The position numbers and the translations under genes are program-made. The notes beneath the pieces are model-generated. The model did no database searches and was not told where the DNA came from. It saw nothing but the letters and a program-made list of their open reading frames with translations. From positions 372,001-436,000 of the forward strand of contig NZ_SLXM01000001.1 in the NCBI RefSeq assembly GCF_004345825.1: a DNA stretch of 64,000 nucleotides, in the 5' to 3' direction. This DNA comes from Tenacibaculum skagerrakense. GTDB lineage: Bacteria > Bacteroidota > Bacteroidia > Flavobacteriales > Flavobacteriaceae. This document shows, piece by piece, positions 27,891-36,773 of the stretch (positions within the stretch are counted from its first letter, which is position 1; each line of letters starts with the position of its first letter).

Positions 27891-28949
27891 TTAGTTTAAG
27901 ATCGAAGCTCTACCACCTCCAGATTGGAATGTAGCTCTCATTCTTGCTTTTTGACCTTGAGAGAATAAACTCATACAAGCATCATCAGTATAATCCATAT
28001 AGTTCATAGTCATGTCAGTAGAACGACAATTTACAGTTGGATAGCTAGGACAACCATAGTTAGGTCCGTCTGAAGTTGGAGTATCAGATACGAAATCATC
28101 TTGACGACATCTACCGTCTCCCCAAATGTGACGTAAGTTTAAGTAGTGACCAACTTCGTGAGTCATAGTACGTCCTTTGTTAAATGGAGCTTGTACGTAT
28201 CCAGTAGTACCAAAGTACTGAGGAGAACATACTACACCATCTGTAGAAGAGTTACCTCCAGGGAATTGTGCATATCCTAAAATTCCTCCACCAATGTTAC
28301 ACACCCAAATATTTAAGTGAGTTGAAGGTGAAACTGGAGGGTAAGCAGCTTTAACAGCATCGTTAGTTCCCCATGAACTTCTAGAGTCAGCATATCTGAA
28401 AGTACCTGCTAAAGAAAAAGTAATTTCTGTATCAGCAGCTACAGCAGCAAATTCTGCTGGAGTATTATTTGCATCAGCATTTTGCATTCTAAAATCATCG
28501 TTTAAAACATTCATTTGAGATGCTATTTGAGCATCAGAAATGTTTTGTTGCGAATTAGAATATACAACGTGTACATACACAGGAATATTGATTACTCCTA
28601 AACCATCATCTGTTGGAGGAGTTGTACCTCCACCGCCACCACCGGTGTTTCCACCACCGCCGTTTCCGTTTCCTTTTTTAGCAGCGATAAGTTTTCTAGT
28701 GTTGTACTCTATGTCGTACATTTGTTTGTAAAGTCCAGGATTTTCTTTCAATTGACGGTTTAATACCTTCATTGATTGACATTGAGAATTTACTCCTCTT
28801 CCTGCTGTTTCATCGGTAGTTTGTACATAGAAGTCGCTCATATCTACGACTGCTTCTTGTGTTAATGTAACATCCTCTCTTGAGTTTTCATCTTGACATC
28901 CAGTTAGTAAGCTAGCTACAACAGCGATGCTCAATAAAACTTTTTTCAT
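27891..28949 (-). CDS. M43 zinc metalloprotease lipoprotein, second copy
   Basis: 352 residues. It has a lipoprotein signal (SLLTGC), an N-terminal region, a Gly-rich linker GNGGGGNTGGGGGG at about 95-108, then the M43 domain with HEVGHYLNLRHIWGDGRC and Met-turn MNYMDYTDD. The catalytic part is clearly homologous to the gene 87 bp downstream, but the N-terminal halves differ in length, so the duplication is not recent. Both lack a type IX sorting domain and are expected to remain lipid-anchored. Confidence 0.88.
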   Translation of the reverse strand: MKKVLLSIAVVASLLTGCQDENSREDVTLTQEAVVDMSDFYVQTTDETAGRGVNSQCQSMKVLNRQLKENPGLYKQMYDIEYNTRKLIAAKKGNGNGGGGNTGGGGGGTTPPTDDGLGVINIPVYVHVVYSNSQQNISDAQIASQMNVLNDDFRMQNADANNTPAEFAAVAADTEITFSLAGTFRYADSRSSWGTNDAVKAAYPPVSPSTHLNIWVCNIGGGILGYAQFPGGNSSTDGVVCSPQYFGTTGYVQAPFNKGRTMTHEVGHYLNLRHIWGDGRCRQDDFVSDTPTSDGPNYGCPSYPTVNCRSTDMTMNYMDYTDDACMSLFSQGQKARMRATFQSGGGRASILN

Positions 28950-29315
28950 TTTGTAAAATTTAAAATTTAATAATTGTGAAAAAAACCAAAGGGCATGATT
29001 TTTTTCTCCCCATTTACAAAATTTAACATTAATGTTAAAATAGCTTAAATAAATTAGTAATAATGTTAAAATTTTGTGATGCTAAAAATAACTTTTTTTT
29101 ACATACAAAAGCGAAATCTCTAAAAAAATGTTAATTTTTTTACCAATCCCTTATTATTATTGACTTAAAAGGTGTTTTTATGTAAAAAAAATGTCAGTTT
29201 TCATGTTTTTTTTAAAACAAAAAAAGGCTATTTTGTGTAATTTTAATAAAAAAAGGCATTGAAATTTATAAATTTAACAATGCCTTTTTTTGAATTTTTG
29301 ACTTAAAAGAGAAGC
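28950..29315. other. 366-bp AT-rich intergenic region
   Basis: No credible ORF. It contains a perfect palindrome TTTAACATTAATGTTAAA at 29022-29039, several further ATGTTAA words near 29061 and 29129, and the terminator at 29250-29289. The start-proximal part must hold the promoter of the M43 gene, but I could not place a clear TAnnTTTG there. Confidence 0.6.
29250..29289 (-). terminator. Terminator after sufS
   Basis: Stem AAAAAGGCATTG / CAATGCCTTTTT. The loop contains a second perfect AT palindrome (29262-29275). On the minus strand a run of T follows. Confidence 0.75.
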
Positions 29316-30527
29316 TTAACTTAACATCATTTTTGCCCTATTAACAGCTTTGACTAATACATCAATTTCTTCTTTAGTATTATAAAATGATAAGGATGCT
29401 CTCACAGTACCAGGAATTTTATAAAAGTTCATAATAGGTTGCGCGCAATGATGTCCTGTTCTTACTGCTATTCCTAGTTTATCTAAGATGCTTCCGATGT
29501 CATACGGATGAATATTCTCTATATTAAACGATATAACAGAAGTTTTATTCGCTGTACCGTAAATTTTAAGTCCGTCTATTTTACTCAACTCTTCGGTAGC
29601 GTATATTAAAAGTTCGTTTTCTCTTTGTTGTATAGCTTCAAAACCAATAGAGTTCATATAATCAATAGCAGCACCAAAAGCAATTCCGCCACATATATTT
29701 GGTGTTCCAGCTTCAAATTTATGAGGTAAACCAGCATACGTGGTTTTTTCAAACGTAACAGTTTCTATCATTTCTCCTCCACCTTGGTAAGGAGGTAATA
29801 ATTCTAACAGTTCTTTTTTTCCATATAAAACACCCACACCAGTAGGACCACACATTTTATGAGCAGAAGCAACATAAAAATCAACATCTAATTCTTGAAC
29901 GTCGGGTTTTATATGAGGACATGCCTGAGCGCCATCAATTAGAACATAAGCCCCAAATTTATGAGCTCTATGAATAATTGTTTCAATAGGATTTATGGTT
30001 CCTAAAGCATTCGAAACATGGTTGCAAAACACTAATTTGGTATTACTGTTTAATAGCTCATCAAACAAATCCATTCGTAAAGAACCATCTTCATCCATAG
30101 GTAATACTTTTAAAGTAGCTCCAGTTTTTTCGCACATCATTTGCCAAGGAACGATGTTAGAATGATGTTCTAGAGCAGACACAATTACTTCATCACCTTT
30201 CTTTAAAAGAGAAGAAAATCCTGAGGCAACTATATTAATACTTTCGGTGGTTCCAGCTGTTAAAATCATCTCGTAAGAATGCTTTGCATTAAAATGTTTC
30301 TGAATTTTAATACGAGCTTCTTCATATTTATCTGTGGCTTCTTGGCTTAAGGTGTGTACTCCACGATGAATATTTGCGTTATAGTTAGTATAATAATCAA
30401 CTATGGTATCGATAACTTGTTTAGGCGTTTGTGAGGTAGCCCCGTTATCAAAATATATCAATGGTTTCCCGTGAACCTCTCTTTTTAAGATTGGAAAATC
30501 TTCACGGATTTTATGAATATCAAACAT
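29316..30527 (-). CDS. sufS: SufS-type cysteine desulfurase
   Basis: 403 residues. It takes sulfur from cysteine for Fe-S cluster assembly and leaves alanine. PLP lysine K224 is in SAHKMCGPTG, and the persulfide-carrying C361 is in RTGHHCAQP, the class II signature. Length matches SufS (about 406). Other suf genes are not adjacent on this side. It has its own promoter and terminator. Confidence 0.94.
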   Translation of the reverse strand: MFDIHKIREDFPILKREVHGKPLIYFDNGATSQTPKQVIDTIVDYYTNYNANIHRGVHTLSQEATDKYEEARIKIQKHFNAKHSYEMILTAGTTESINIVASGFSSLLKKGDEVIVSALEHHSNIVPWQMMCEKTGATLKVLPMDEDGSLRMDLFDELLNSNTKLVFCNHVSNALGTINPIETIIHRAHKFGAYVLIDGAQACPHIKPDVQELDVDFYVASAHKMCGPTGVGVLYGKKELLELLPPYQGGGEMIETVTFEKTTYAGLPHKFEAGTPNICGGIAFGAAIDYMNSIGFEAIQQRENELLIYATEELSKIDGLKIYGTANKTSVISFNIENIHPYDIGSILDKLGIAVRTGHHCAQPIMNFYKIPGTVRASLSFYNTKEEIDVLVKAVNRAKMMLS

Positions 30528-30543
30528 GAAAAATAATTTATAA

Positions 30544-30574
30544 CAAAAATAAGGCTATGTTCTTAAACGAACAA
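30544..30574 (-). promoter_or_regulatory. sufS promoter
   Basis: On the minus strand: TTG (30572-30574), 20 bp, TATTTTTG (30544-30551), a full consensus match 17 bp before the ATG. Confidence 0.65.
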
Positions 30575-30591
30575 TCAAACAGTTAAATTCT

Positions 30592-30599
30592 TACATTTG
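30592..30599 (+). promoter_or_regulatory. -7 element of the serine hydrolase gene
   Basis: TACATTTG, 17 bp before the ATG; no clear TTG at -33. Confidence 0.4.
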
Positions 30600-30616
30600 T
30601 TTAAAATCAACTTCAT

Positions 30617-31942
30617 ATGAAAATAGTAAAGAGAAGTTTATTATTACTTTTCACCGTATTACTTTTAATTGTTTTTTACAATTATCCAAAACTTAACATT
30701 ATTGCTGGTTATTCTGCAAAAATGACGGGTTCTTCTGTTTTTTTAGCAAAACGAAATTTGGCTTTTACCGATAGTACCGATACTAATTTTTCTCCTATAC
30801 ATTTAGCGGAAAATAGAATTGATGAAGAAACTAAGATAGCTTATTCATCTGCTTTTGGTTTATTGAATCGTATATCGGTATATAGAGAGGGGTTTGGTAG
30901 TTTGTTGTTAGTTGACGGAGTGCAATTTGATAAAAATAGCATGCCTACACCTAAAAGAACCGAACCAGATATTGTTACAGAGTTTCCTTATGGAAATGCA
31001 GAACCGAAAGATTCTATTTTTTCAAATATAAATTATGATAAGTTAAACGCTTCTGTTAATGAAATGTTTAATGATACTAATAAAACTAGAGCAGTTCTTG
31101 TTATTTATAAAGACAAGATAATTGTAGAAAAGTATGATGAAGGTTTCGATAAAAACTCGTTATTACTTGGTTGGTCTATGACAAAAAGTATTACGAGTAC
31201 CTTATTTGGGATTCTTCATTGTCAAGGGAAATTAAATGTATATGATAGAGCTCCTTTTGAGGAATGGAAAGACGATGAAAGAAAAGCTATTACCATTCAT
31301 AATTTATTACAAATGAATAGCGGATTGGAATGGAATGAAGATTATAACACAATTTCTGATGTTACAAAGATGTTGTTTTTAACTGATGACGTTACCAAGA
31401 TTCAATTAAATAAACCTTTAACTGGGAGCCCTAATGCGTCCTGGAATTACTCTTCAGGAACTACAAATTTATTATCTGGAATTTTAAGAAAGCAGTTTAC
31501 AACGCATCAAGAGTACTTAGATTTTTGGTATAGTGCATTGATTGATAAAATAGGAATGAACTCAATGGTTGTTGAAACGGATATGGCTGGAAACTATGTT
31601 GGTTCTTCGTATGCTTGGGCTACGGCTAGAGATTGGGCTAAGTTTGGACTTTTGTATTTACATAATGGAAACTGGGATGGAGATTTTCTGTTTGATGAAG
31701 ATTGGGTAGAGTATGCAACTACTCCAACACCAACTTCAGATGGATGGTATGGAGCTCAGATTTGGTTAAATGATGGAGGAAGGTATCCTGATGTGCCTAG
31801 AAGTATGTTTTCTTTTAATGGATATCAGGGACAAAATGTTTTTATTCTTCCGGAGCAAGAAATTGTAATAGTTCGTTTAGGACTTACTAAAAATGCAGAT
31901 GTAAATCATTTTTTAAGTGAAGTTTTAAACTCTTTTAAATAG
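30617..31942 (+). CDS. Serine hydrolase of the beta-lactamase/PBP (class C) family
   Basis: 441 residues with an N-terminal membrane anchor (about 7-23) and no Sec cleavage site. The catalytic pair is S187-x-x-K190 (GWSMTKSITS), and YSSGTTNLLSG supplies the YxS/N element. The family includes class C beta-lactamases, esterases and D-peptidases. The long N-terminal extension (about 140 residues) is typical of Bacteroidota 6-aminohexanoate-dimer-hydrolase-like members. Substrate unknown; probably periplasmic. Confidence 0.82.
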   Translation: MKIVKRSLLLLFTVLLLIVFYNYPKLNIIAGYSAKMTGSSVFLAKRNLAFTDSTDTNFSPIHLAENRIDEETKIAYSSAFGLLNRISVYREGFGSLLLVDGVQFDKNSMPTPKRTEPDIVTEFPYGNAEPKDSIFSNINYDKLNASVNEMFNDTNKTRAVLVIYKDKIIVEKYDEGFDKNSLLLGWSMTKSITSTLFGILHCQGKLNVYDRAPFEEWKDDERKAITIHNLLQMNSGLEWNEDYNTISDVTKMLFLTDDVTKIQLNKPLTGSPNASWNYSSGTTNLLSGILRKQFTTHQEYLDFWYSALIDKIGMNSMVVETDMAGNYVGSSYAWATARDWAKFGLLYLHNGNWDGDFLFDEDWVEYATTPTPTSDGWYGAQIWLNDGGRYPDVPRSMFSFNGYQGQNVFILPEQEIVIVRLGLTKNADVNHFLSEVLNSFK

Positions 31943-31960
31943 AAGTGAATTAAGACCAAT

Positions 31961-31995
31961 AAAAAACGCTCGAATTGAATTCGAGCGTTTTTTAT
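31961..31995. terminator. Bidirectional terminator
   Basis: A 16-bp stem AAAAAACGCTCGAATT / AATTCGAGCGTTTTTT with a 1-base centre, between convergent genes. Confidence 0.85.
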
Positions 31996-32012
31996 TTTAT
32001 GTTTCTTGATGA

Positions 32013-34262
32013 CTAAATTGTCATTTTTGTGCTAATATAAAACTCGTTATAGTTTTCTAGTAAGTTAATTAAACCAGAAACTAAATCTTGTGTTTCTAAT
32101 AAAATACTAAAATATAACGTAGTGTTTTTCGGGCTAGTTTCGTACGTACGAATTCTTTCGACTTGTCTTTCAATGGATTCAGATACTTCTTTTAAAAGCT
32201 CTTTTTTACCGATTAAAATTTGATCTAAATTATCAAAGTGTTTAGACTCAAAAGCATCGCTTATGACTTGAAGTAAGTCACTTAATTTGTTATCAATATG
32301 TTTTAAATCTTTTAGCTGTGGCTTTTTAAGATTTTTATGATTATTGTTAACATGGTTGTAAGTAGACTTAGAAATATAGCTAATTGATTGCGCAATATCT
32401 TGAAGATAACCAAGTATTAAAATATAAAATTTACTAGCCTGAACCGAAGTGTCATCCAATGATTTAATGAAGTAAAACACGCCACTTTTTAAACTTTCAA
32501 TTTCACTATTCAATTTAGCAACATGCTTTTCAGTTTTTCTAAGTTTGTTTAAATCGTGCGTAGCTAAATCATTTACAACACTTGAGTATAATTTATTTAC
32601 TCTATCAGCAACATTTGCAATATGCCCAGAACTTTCTTCAATAACTTCATTAATAGAAATTAATTCAGCTCTTTCTACATATTGTTGTTTCTTTTCTTCT
32701 TTTGATTTTTTAGAGTATTGAAGTGTTGTTCTAACCAACATAGCAATTACAACCAACAATAATATTGGAATCATAGCGGTATGCCAATAGATTAAAAAGG
32801 CAATAATACCCGAAGCAGCAAACGCAATAATTGCAGTTAAGAACCAACCACCAATTACGTTAATTACACCTGCAACTCTGTATACAGCACTTTCTCTACC
32901 CCAAGCTCTATCTGCTAATGAAGTTCCCATAGCTACCATAAATGTTACATAGGTAGTAGATAAAGGCAATTTCATTGAAGTAGCAATAGATATTAAGATA
33001 CTAGCCATAATTAAGTTTACGGAAGCACGAACTAAATCAAAAGCTGGTAATTCGTAAGTTTTGTCTTTTGGTAACTTAATTACTGGTTTTTCAAACTTTG
33101 AATTTATATAATCTTGTGTTTTAACTGGAATTAATTTATTTAATCCTAAGTTAGTAAGCATAGCGATTCTAACAACAACTCTAGACGCATTGTTAGGCTG
33201 AAACTTTTCATGTCCGTCTCCTTGACGAGATAGATTGATTCCAGTTTCAATTACAGCACGGGCTTTTTTTGAAGTCCATAAAGTAATCACCATAATTCCT
33301 CCAGCTAAAAATAATAACAACGTGTTAGAAGGAACTTTTTTAGCTAAAATACCCATAGAGAATTCATTTGCAGCGACTCCAGAAACTTCCCAAGCGTTAT
33401 AAGAGTTTAAGGCAGCAATAGGTACACCAATAAAGTTTACCAAGTCATTACCAGCAAATGCCATTGCTAATGAAAATGTTCCTATAGCAATAATAGCAGT
33501 TAGAATATTAATTTTAAAAAATCGAATCAAACTGTAGGATAGTGCAGACCATAAAACAAAACTTCCAGCAATAATATATGAAGTATTAGCTTCTATAACT
33601 CCATTGATATTCTCATAAAAATCTGTTCCTTTTAACCCTTTTATAATAATAAAATAGGTAATAGCAGTGATAGCAAAACCACCAAATAAGGCACTAATAT
33701 AAATAGGTCTAGACTCAAAATTAAAAGAATAAATTAATCTCGAAAAATATTGTACAATCGCTCCAACGGTAAAGGCAACAATTACGGAGAGTACTATTCC
33801 TAATATGATTTTTGTAGCTTGCTCGTTATTGATGTACTTCCAAATTTCATTAATTGATGCATCGGTTGCAGTAATTTTTAATAAAGCTATAGCAACAGCA
33901 GCTCCTAATAATTCAAATACAATAGAAACTGTAGTTGACGTTGGCATTCCAAGAGAATTGAAAATATCAAGTAATAAAATATCGGTTATCATTACTGCCA
34001 TAAATATGTACATAATTTCTTCGAACATGAACATATTAGGATTGAAAATTCCTTTTCTCGCAACTTCCATCATTCCACTAGAGGTTGCGGCTCCAAAGAA
34101 AACACCCACACTAGCAATAATCATGATTGTCTTAATAGGAATGGCCTTTGAACCAATTGCTGAGTTTAAAAAATTTACAGCATCGTTACTAACACCTACT
34201 ACCAGATCAAGAATAGCAAGACCAGCAAGTGCTATTAACATTAAAATATATGGATCTCCCAT
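32013..34262 (-). CDS. PiT-family inorganic phosphate transporter fused to a PhoU-like C-terminal region
   Basis: 749 residues from the ATG at 34260-34262 (MGDPYILML); the TTG upstream overlaps the promoter. About ten helices carry the PiT signatures GVSNDAVNFLNSAIGSKA near the N-terminus and MAFAGNDLVNFIGVPIAAL in the second half. PiT proteins carry metal-phosphate with protons. After about residue 510 the chain becomes soluble and helical (about 240 residues), resembling PhoU/DUF47 regulatory proteins, often encoded separately next to pit. An 11-bp-period direct repeat lies 20 bp upstream of its -7 element. Confidence 0.9.
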   Translation of the reverse strand: MGDPYILMLIALAGLAILDLVVGVSNDAVNFLNSAIGSKAIPIKTIMIIASVGVFFGAATSSGMMEVARKGIFNPNMFMFEEIMYIFMAVMITDILLLDIFNSLGMPTSTTVSIVFELLGAAVAIALLKITATDASINEIWKYINNEQATKIILGIVLSVIVAFTVGAIVQYFSRLIYSFNFESRPIYISALFGGFAITAITYFIIIKGLKGTDFYENINGVIEANTSYIIAGSFVLWSALSYSLIRFFKINILTAIIAIGTFSLAMAFAGNDLVNFIGVPIAALNSYNAWEVSGVAANEFSMGILAKKVPSNTLLLFLAGGIMVITLWTSKKARAVIETGINLSRQGDGHEKFQPNNASRVVVRIAMLTNLGLNKLIPVKTQDYINSKFEKPVIKLPKDKTYELPAFDLVRASVNLIMASILISIATSMKLPLSTTYVTFMVAMGTSLADRAWGRESAVYRVAGVINVIGGWFLTAIIAFAASGIIAFLIYWHTAMIPILLLVVIAMLVRTTLQYSKKSKEEKKQQYVERAELISINEVIEESSGHIANVADRVNKLYSSVVNDLATHDLNKLRKTEKHVAKLNSEIESLKSGVFYFIKSLDDTSVQASKFYILILGYLQDIAQSISYISKSTYNHVNNNHKNLKKPQLKDLKHIDNKLSDLLQVISDAFESKHFDNLDQILIGKKELLKEVSESIERQVERIRTYETSPKNTTLYFSILLETQDLVSGLINLLENYNEFYISTKMTI

Positions 34263-34283
34263 TTTAATACATTTAAAACTTGG

Positions 34284-34291
34284 CAAATGTA
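34284..34291 (-). promoter_or_regulatory. -7 element of the PiT gene
   Basis: TACATTTG on the minus strand, 21 bp before the ATG. No TTG is present at -33; instead the direct repeat at 34312-34329 starts 20 bp upstream, as expected for an activator-dependent promoter. Confidence 0.55.
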
Positions 34292-34311
34292 TAAACGAAT
34301 GTTTTCTGATA

Positions 34312-34329
34312 TGTTACCTTAATGTTATG
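34312..34329. promoter_or_regulatory. PHO-box-like direct repeat before the PiT gene
   Basis: TGTTACC-TTAA-TGTTATG: two 7-bp direct repeats with a 4-bp spacer, an 11-bp period. The E. coli PHO box (CTGTCAT-N4-CTGTCAT) has the same layout and shares TGT-x-A. The same motif with the same 20-bp offset lies before the TonB receptor at 36774-39584. The repeat reads in the opposite direction to the gene, unlike most E. coli PHO boxes. Confidence 0.55.
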
Positions 34330-34341
34330 AAATCATTTTAA

Positions 34342-35229
34342 CTACCGATATTCCTCAATATTTTTAGGGCCTTCAAGAACCGATTTTACTATTTTCATAG
34401 TCCCGTTTTCTTGTGTAATAAAATGCCATTTAATTAAGGTGATTTCGTAATTTTCTATTTCTAATCCAGTTATGCATCTAGGATGCACGCAGCTACCATC
34501 ATTAAAAAAAGGAATTTCATCAGGTTGAGGGAAACGAGGTCGGTGTGTATGCCCTGTAATTACAATTTGATTGTTGTTGTTCTGAATCCAATTTTCAATT
34601 CTGCGTTCTACTTTTATAGATTCTCTAAAGTTTTGCGCAGGACTTGTGGGGTCTTTAATTCCGTGAATTTGTAGTGGTCTCCATAGAAATCGAACTAAAA
34701 ATCGACTTAGTCGCCAAAAACTATAATTGAACCAATCCGCTTGATGGCCGTGCATTAAAAACAAAGATTGGTGTGTAGAATTGTTTTTTAGTATTATAGA
34801 TTCAGAAAAAGAGGCATTTGGCATTAATTCTAAATTTTTTCCGCTAGCTCCTTCATAATAACTAGCCAAGTTTTTCTTTACTTTTTTAGAATTTTTATAA
34901 TCCATGTCATGGTTGCCCCAGATAAAATGCAATCTGTTGTCATCATGGAATTTTTTAAGAAGTAGAAAAACATCTTTATTTTCTCTAAAAATACTACCGA
35001 ACTTATTTTCCCATAGTTCATCACCATCACCTAATTCGATATAGGTAAATCCTTTTGCATAATATTGAGAAAGTGCGAAATTGAAAATATTTCGATTTCT
35101 AGCAAAGTCATCTGCAAAACTATTATCTCCTCTATGAGTATCCGAAAACATAATAAATTTAGAATTTTTATGTAATGGGAGTATTTTTGCTTTTTTAAAA
35201 GCTCTTGATATTCTTCTTTTAGATGGCAT
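34342..35229 (-). CDS. Calcineurin-like metallophosphoesterase
   Basis: 295 residues. All five metallophosphoesterase blocks are visible: FSDTHRGD, ELGDGDELWEN, WGNHDMDY, FLMHGHQADW and ITGHTHRPRF, giving a two-metal site. It resembles bacterial UDP-2,3-diacylglucosamine pyrophosphatase (LpxH-like) and Ser/Thr phosphatase branches, but I cannot pick one. It is on the same strand as the PiT gene and about 80 bp upstream of it. No signal peptide. Confidence 0.85.
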   Translation of the reverse strand: MPSKRRISRAFKKAKILPLHKNSKFIMFSDTHRGDNSFADDFARNRNIFNFALSQYYAKGFTYIELGDGDELWENKFGSIFRENKDVFLLLKKFHDDNRLHFIWGNHDMDYKNSKKVKKNLASYYEGASGKNLELMPNASFSESIILKNNSTHQSLFLMHGHQADWFNYSFWRLSRFLVRFLWRPLQIHGIKDPTSPAQNFRESIKVERRIENWIQNNNNQIVITGHTHRPRFPQPDEIPFFNDGSCVHPRCITGLEIENYEITLIKWHFITQENGTMKIVKSVLEGPKNIEEYR

Positions 35230-35253
35230 TATTTTTCTTTTGATAAATATGCA

Positions 35254-35282
35254 TAAAAAAAGCCGAGTTTTAAAACTCGGCT
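35254..35282 (-). terminator. Terminator of the TonB-DUF5689 operon
   Basis: A perfect palindrome AGCCGAGTTTT / AAAACTCGGCT (35261-35282), followed on the minus strand by seven T. Confidence 0.85.
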
Positions 35283-35307
35283 CTTGTATTTGAAATATAG
35301 GAAAGTA

Positions 35308-36747
35308 TTATTTTCCAGTTACTTTTACATTGTCAATGTGATATCTAGTTTCCATATTGTCAGCAGAACCTAAATATTTGAATGCTACATGCACATCACC
35401 ACTTAAACATGAAATGTTGATTGTAGAAGAAACAAAGTCTCCAAATCCACCATCTCCAGTAGGAATGTTAGCATCAATTTGAATCCATTCTGTAGTAGTA
35501 GGATCACCAGTATAGTTTTCAGTAATATATGCAGTTAACACTTTACCAGTTTCAAAATTTGACGAAATATCAAAAGTTAACACTTCTTCAGTAGTGCTGT
35601 CTAAATTAATAGCTGGAGTTACTAACCAAGCCTCTAATGGATCTTCTCCTGTTCCGAAAGCAGAAATCTTCATATATCTGTTTCCAGAGAAAGAACTATC
35701 TTCATATCTTTCAGTACCACCAGAAACGTTTACGTTTGTCCAACCTAAACCGTCTAATATTGCTTCGTTCGTAATTGTTTGGAAATCTTCTTCGAATACA
35801 GTTACATCAGTAGAAGTAGCACCAGTACATTCTAAAACGATAGGGTCACATCTTTCAGGATCAGAGAAATCTAATTCAGCAGGATTGTTAGTAATTAAAA
35901 CAAAGAATTCAGCTCTAAAGTCTTTTGCTAAAACAGCTGTAGCAGCTCCTTGACCTTCAGGTAACTTATTTGATTTAAAGCTAGAGAAAGTACTAGTTTG
36001 TAAAGCGATTTTAGCTTCAGTTCCACATTCAAAAATGTTTCTAAATCCATCAAATTCATCGTTTACTTCTCCGGCAAAAGTTTTACCTAATTCTTCTTTA
36101 TCAAATTGAGCAGCTTCTAAAGTAATTAATGTATTTACATGCTTTTGCTCTATTTCACCGATTTTAACTGGAGTAGGAACGATAGTAGCTAATTCAGTTG
36201 ATTTAACTACGGCTTTTCTTTGCTCTTCAGATGTATAAGGAATATCATCAACTCTGTTTTCACTTGTTAAAAATCCTAAAGTGAAAACTCCAGGCACATT
36301 ATTAGTTGGGTTGATAAAACTAGAGCTTTCACCATCATCATAAGTTACAGTCAAACCATCTAATTTAATGTAAACTTTTCTACCTACTTCAAAAGATTGG
36401 CTTAAAGAGGCGTTGTTGATTAAAAGTTCGATACCAGCAGTTGGGTTTTCTGCTTTATCTTGAATAACTAAAGTTTTAAAGAAGTTACCAGCTGCGTCAC
36501 TAGAAGCTACATAACCACTAACGTAAGTTGGAGTGTCATTAATTCTATATGTGTACGTTAATTTATTATTGCTGTTATACTCTTGAATTAAATCATTCTG
36601 AACTTTAGCAACTGTAAGATCAGTACTAATGTTTGGTTCCTCAAGTTTTATGTTAGGTGTTTCGAAAGAGTTATCTTCTACACAAGAAATGATTGTGAAA
36701 GCGAAGATAAAAAATGATAATATGCTTAAAATTTTATTAGTTCTCAT
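35308..36747 (-). CDS. DUF5689 lipoprotein with C-terminal choice-of-anchor-like domain
   Basis: 479 residues. It has a lipoprotein signal (FTIISC), a DUF5689 domain (about 35-290; OB-fold-like strands YVSGYVASSDAAGNFFKTLVIQD), then a jelly-roll region (about 310-479) with FEEDFQTITN...GW and CLSGDVHVAFKYLGS, as in choice-of-anchor J domains. DUF5689 proteins are usually encoded next to TonB receptors and secreted endonucleases in Bacteroidota. Here it follows the receptor by 26 bp. I infer a surface-exposed binding partner of that receptor. Confidence 0.82.
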   Translation of the reverse strand: MRTNKILSILSFFIFAFTIISCVEDNSFETPNIKLEEPNISTDLTVAKVQNDLIQEYNSNNKLTYTYRINDTPTYVSGYVASSDAAGNFFKTLVIQDKAENPTAGIELLINNASLSQSFEVGRKVYIKLDGLTVTYDDGESSSFINPTNNVPGVFTLGFLTSENRVDDIPYTSEEQRKAVVKSTELATIVPTPVKIGEIEQKHVNTLITLEAAQFDKEELGKTFAGEVNDEFDGFRNIFECGTEAKIALQTSTFSSFKSNKLPEGQGAATAVLAKDFRAEFFVLITNNPAELDFSDPERCDPIVLECTGATSTDVTVFEEDFQTITNEAILDGLGWTNVNVSGGTERYEDSSFSGNRYMKISAFGTGEDPLEAWLVTPAINLDSTTEEVLTFDISSNFETGKVLTAYITENYTGDPTTTEWIQIDANIPTGDGGFGDFVSSTINISCLSGDVHVAFKYLGSADNMETRYHIDNVKVTGK

Positions 36748-36773
36748 TTTTTCTATTTATTAATAATATTTTA

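Noticed and set aside
28540-28731. Pro-rich plus-strand open frame
   Set aside because: Antisense of the Gly-rich linker of the M43 protease.
29022-29039. Palindrome TTTAACATTAATGTTAAA as a further copy of the PHO-box-like repeat
   Set aside because: It is an inverted, not direct, repeat, matches the aligned motif at only about 13 of 17 positions, and has no -7 element at 20 bp.
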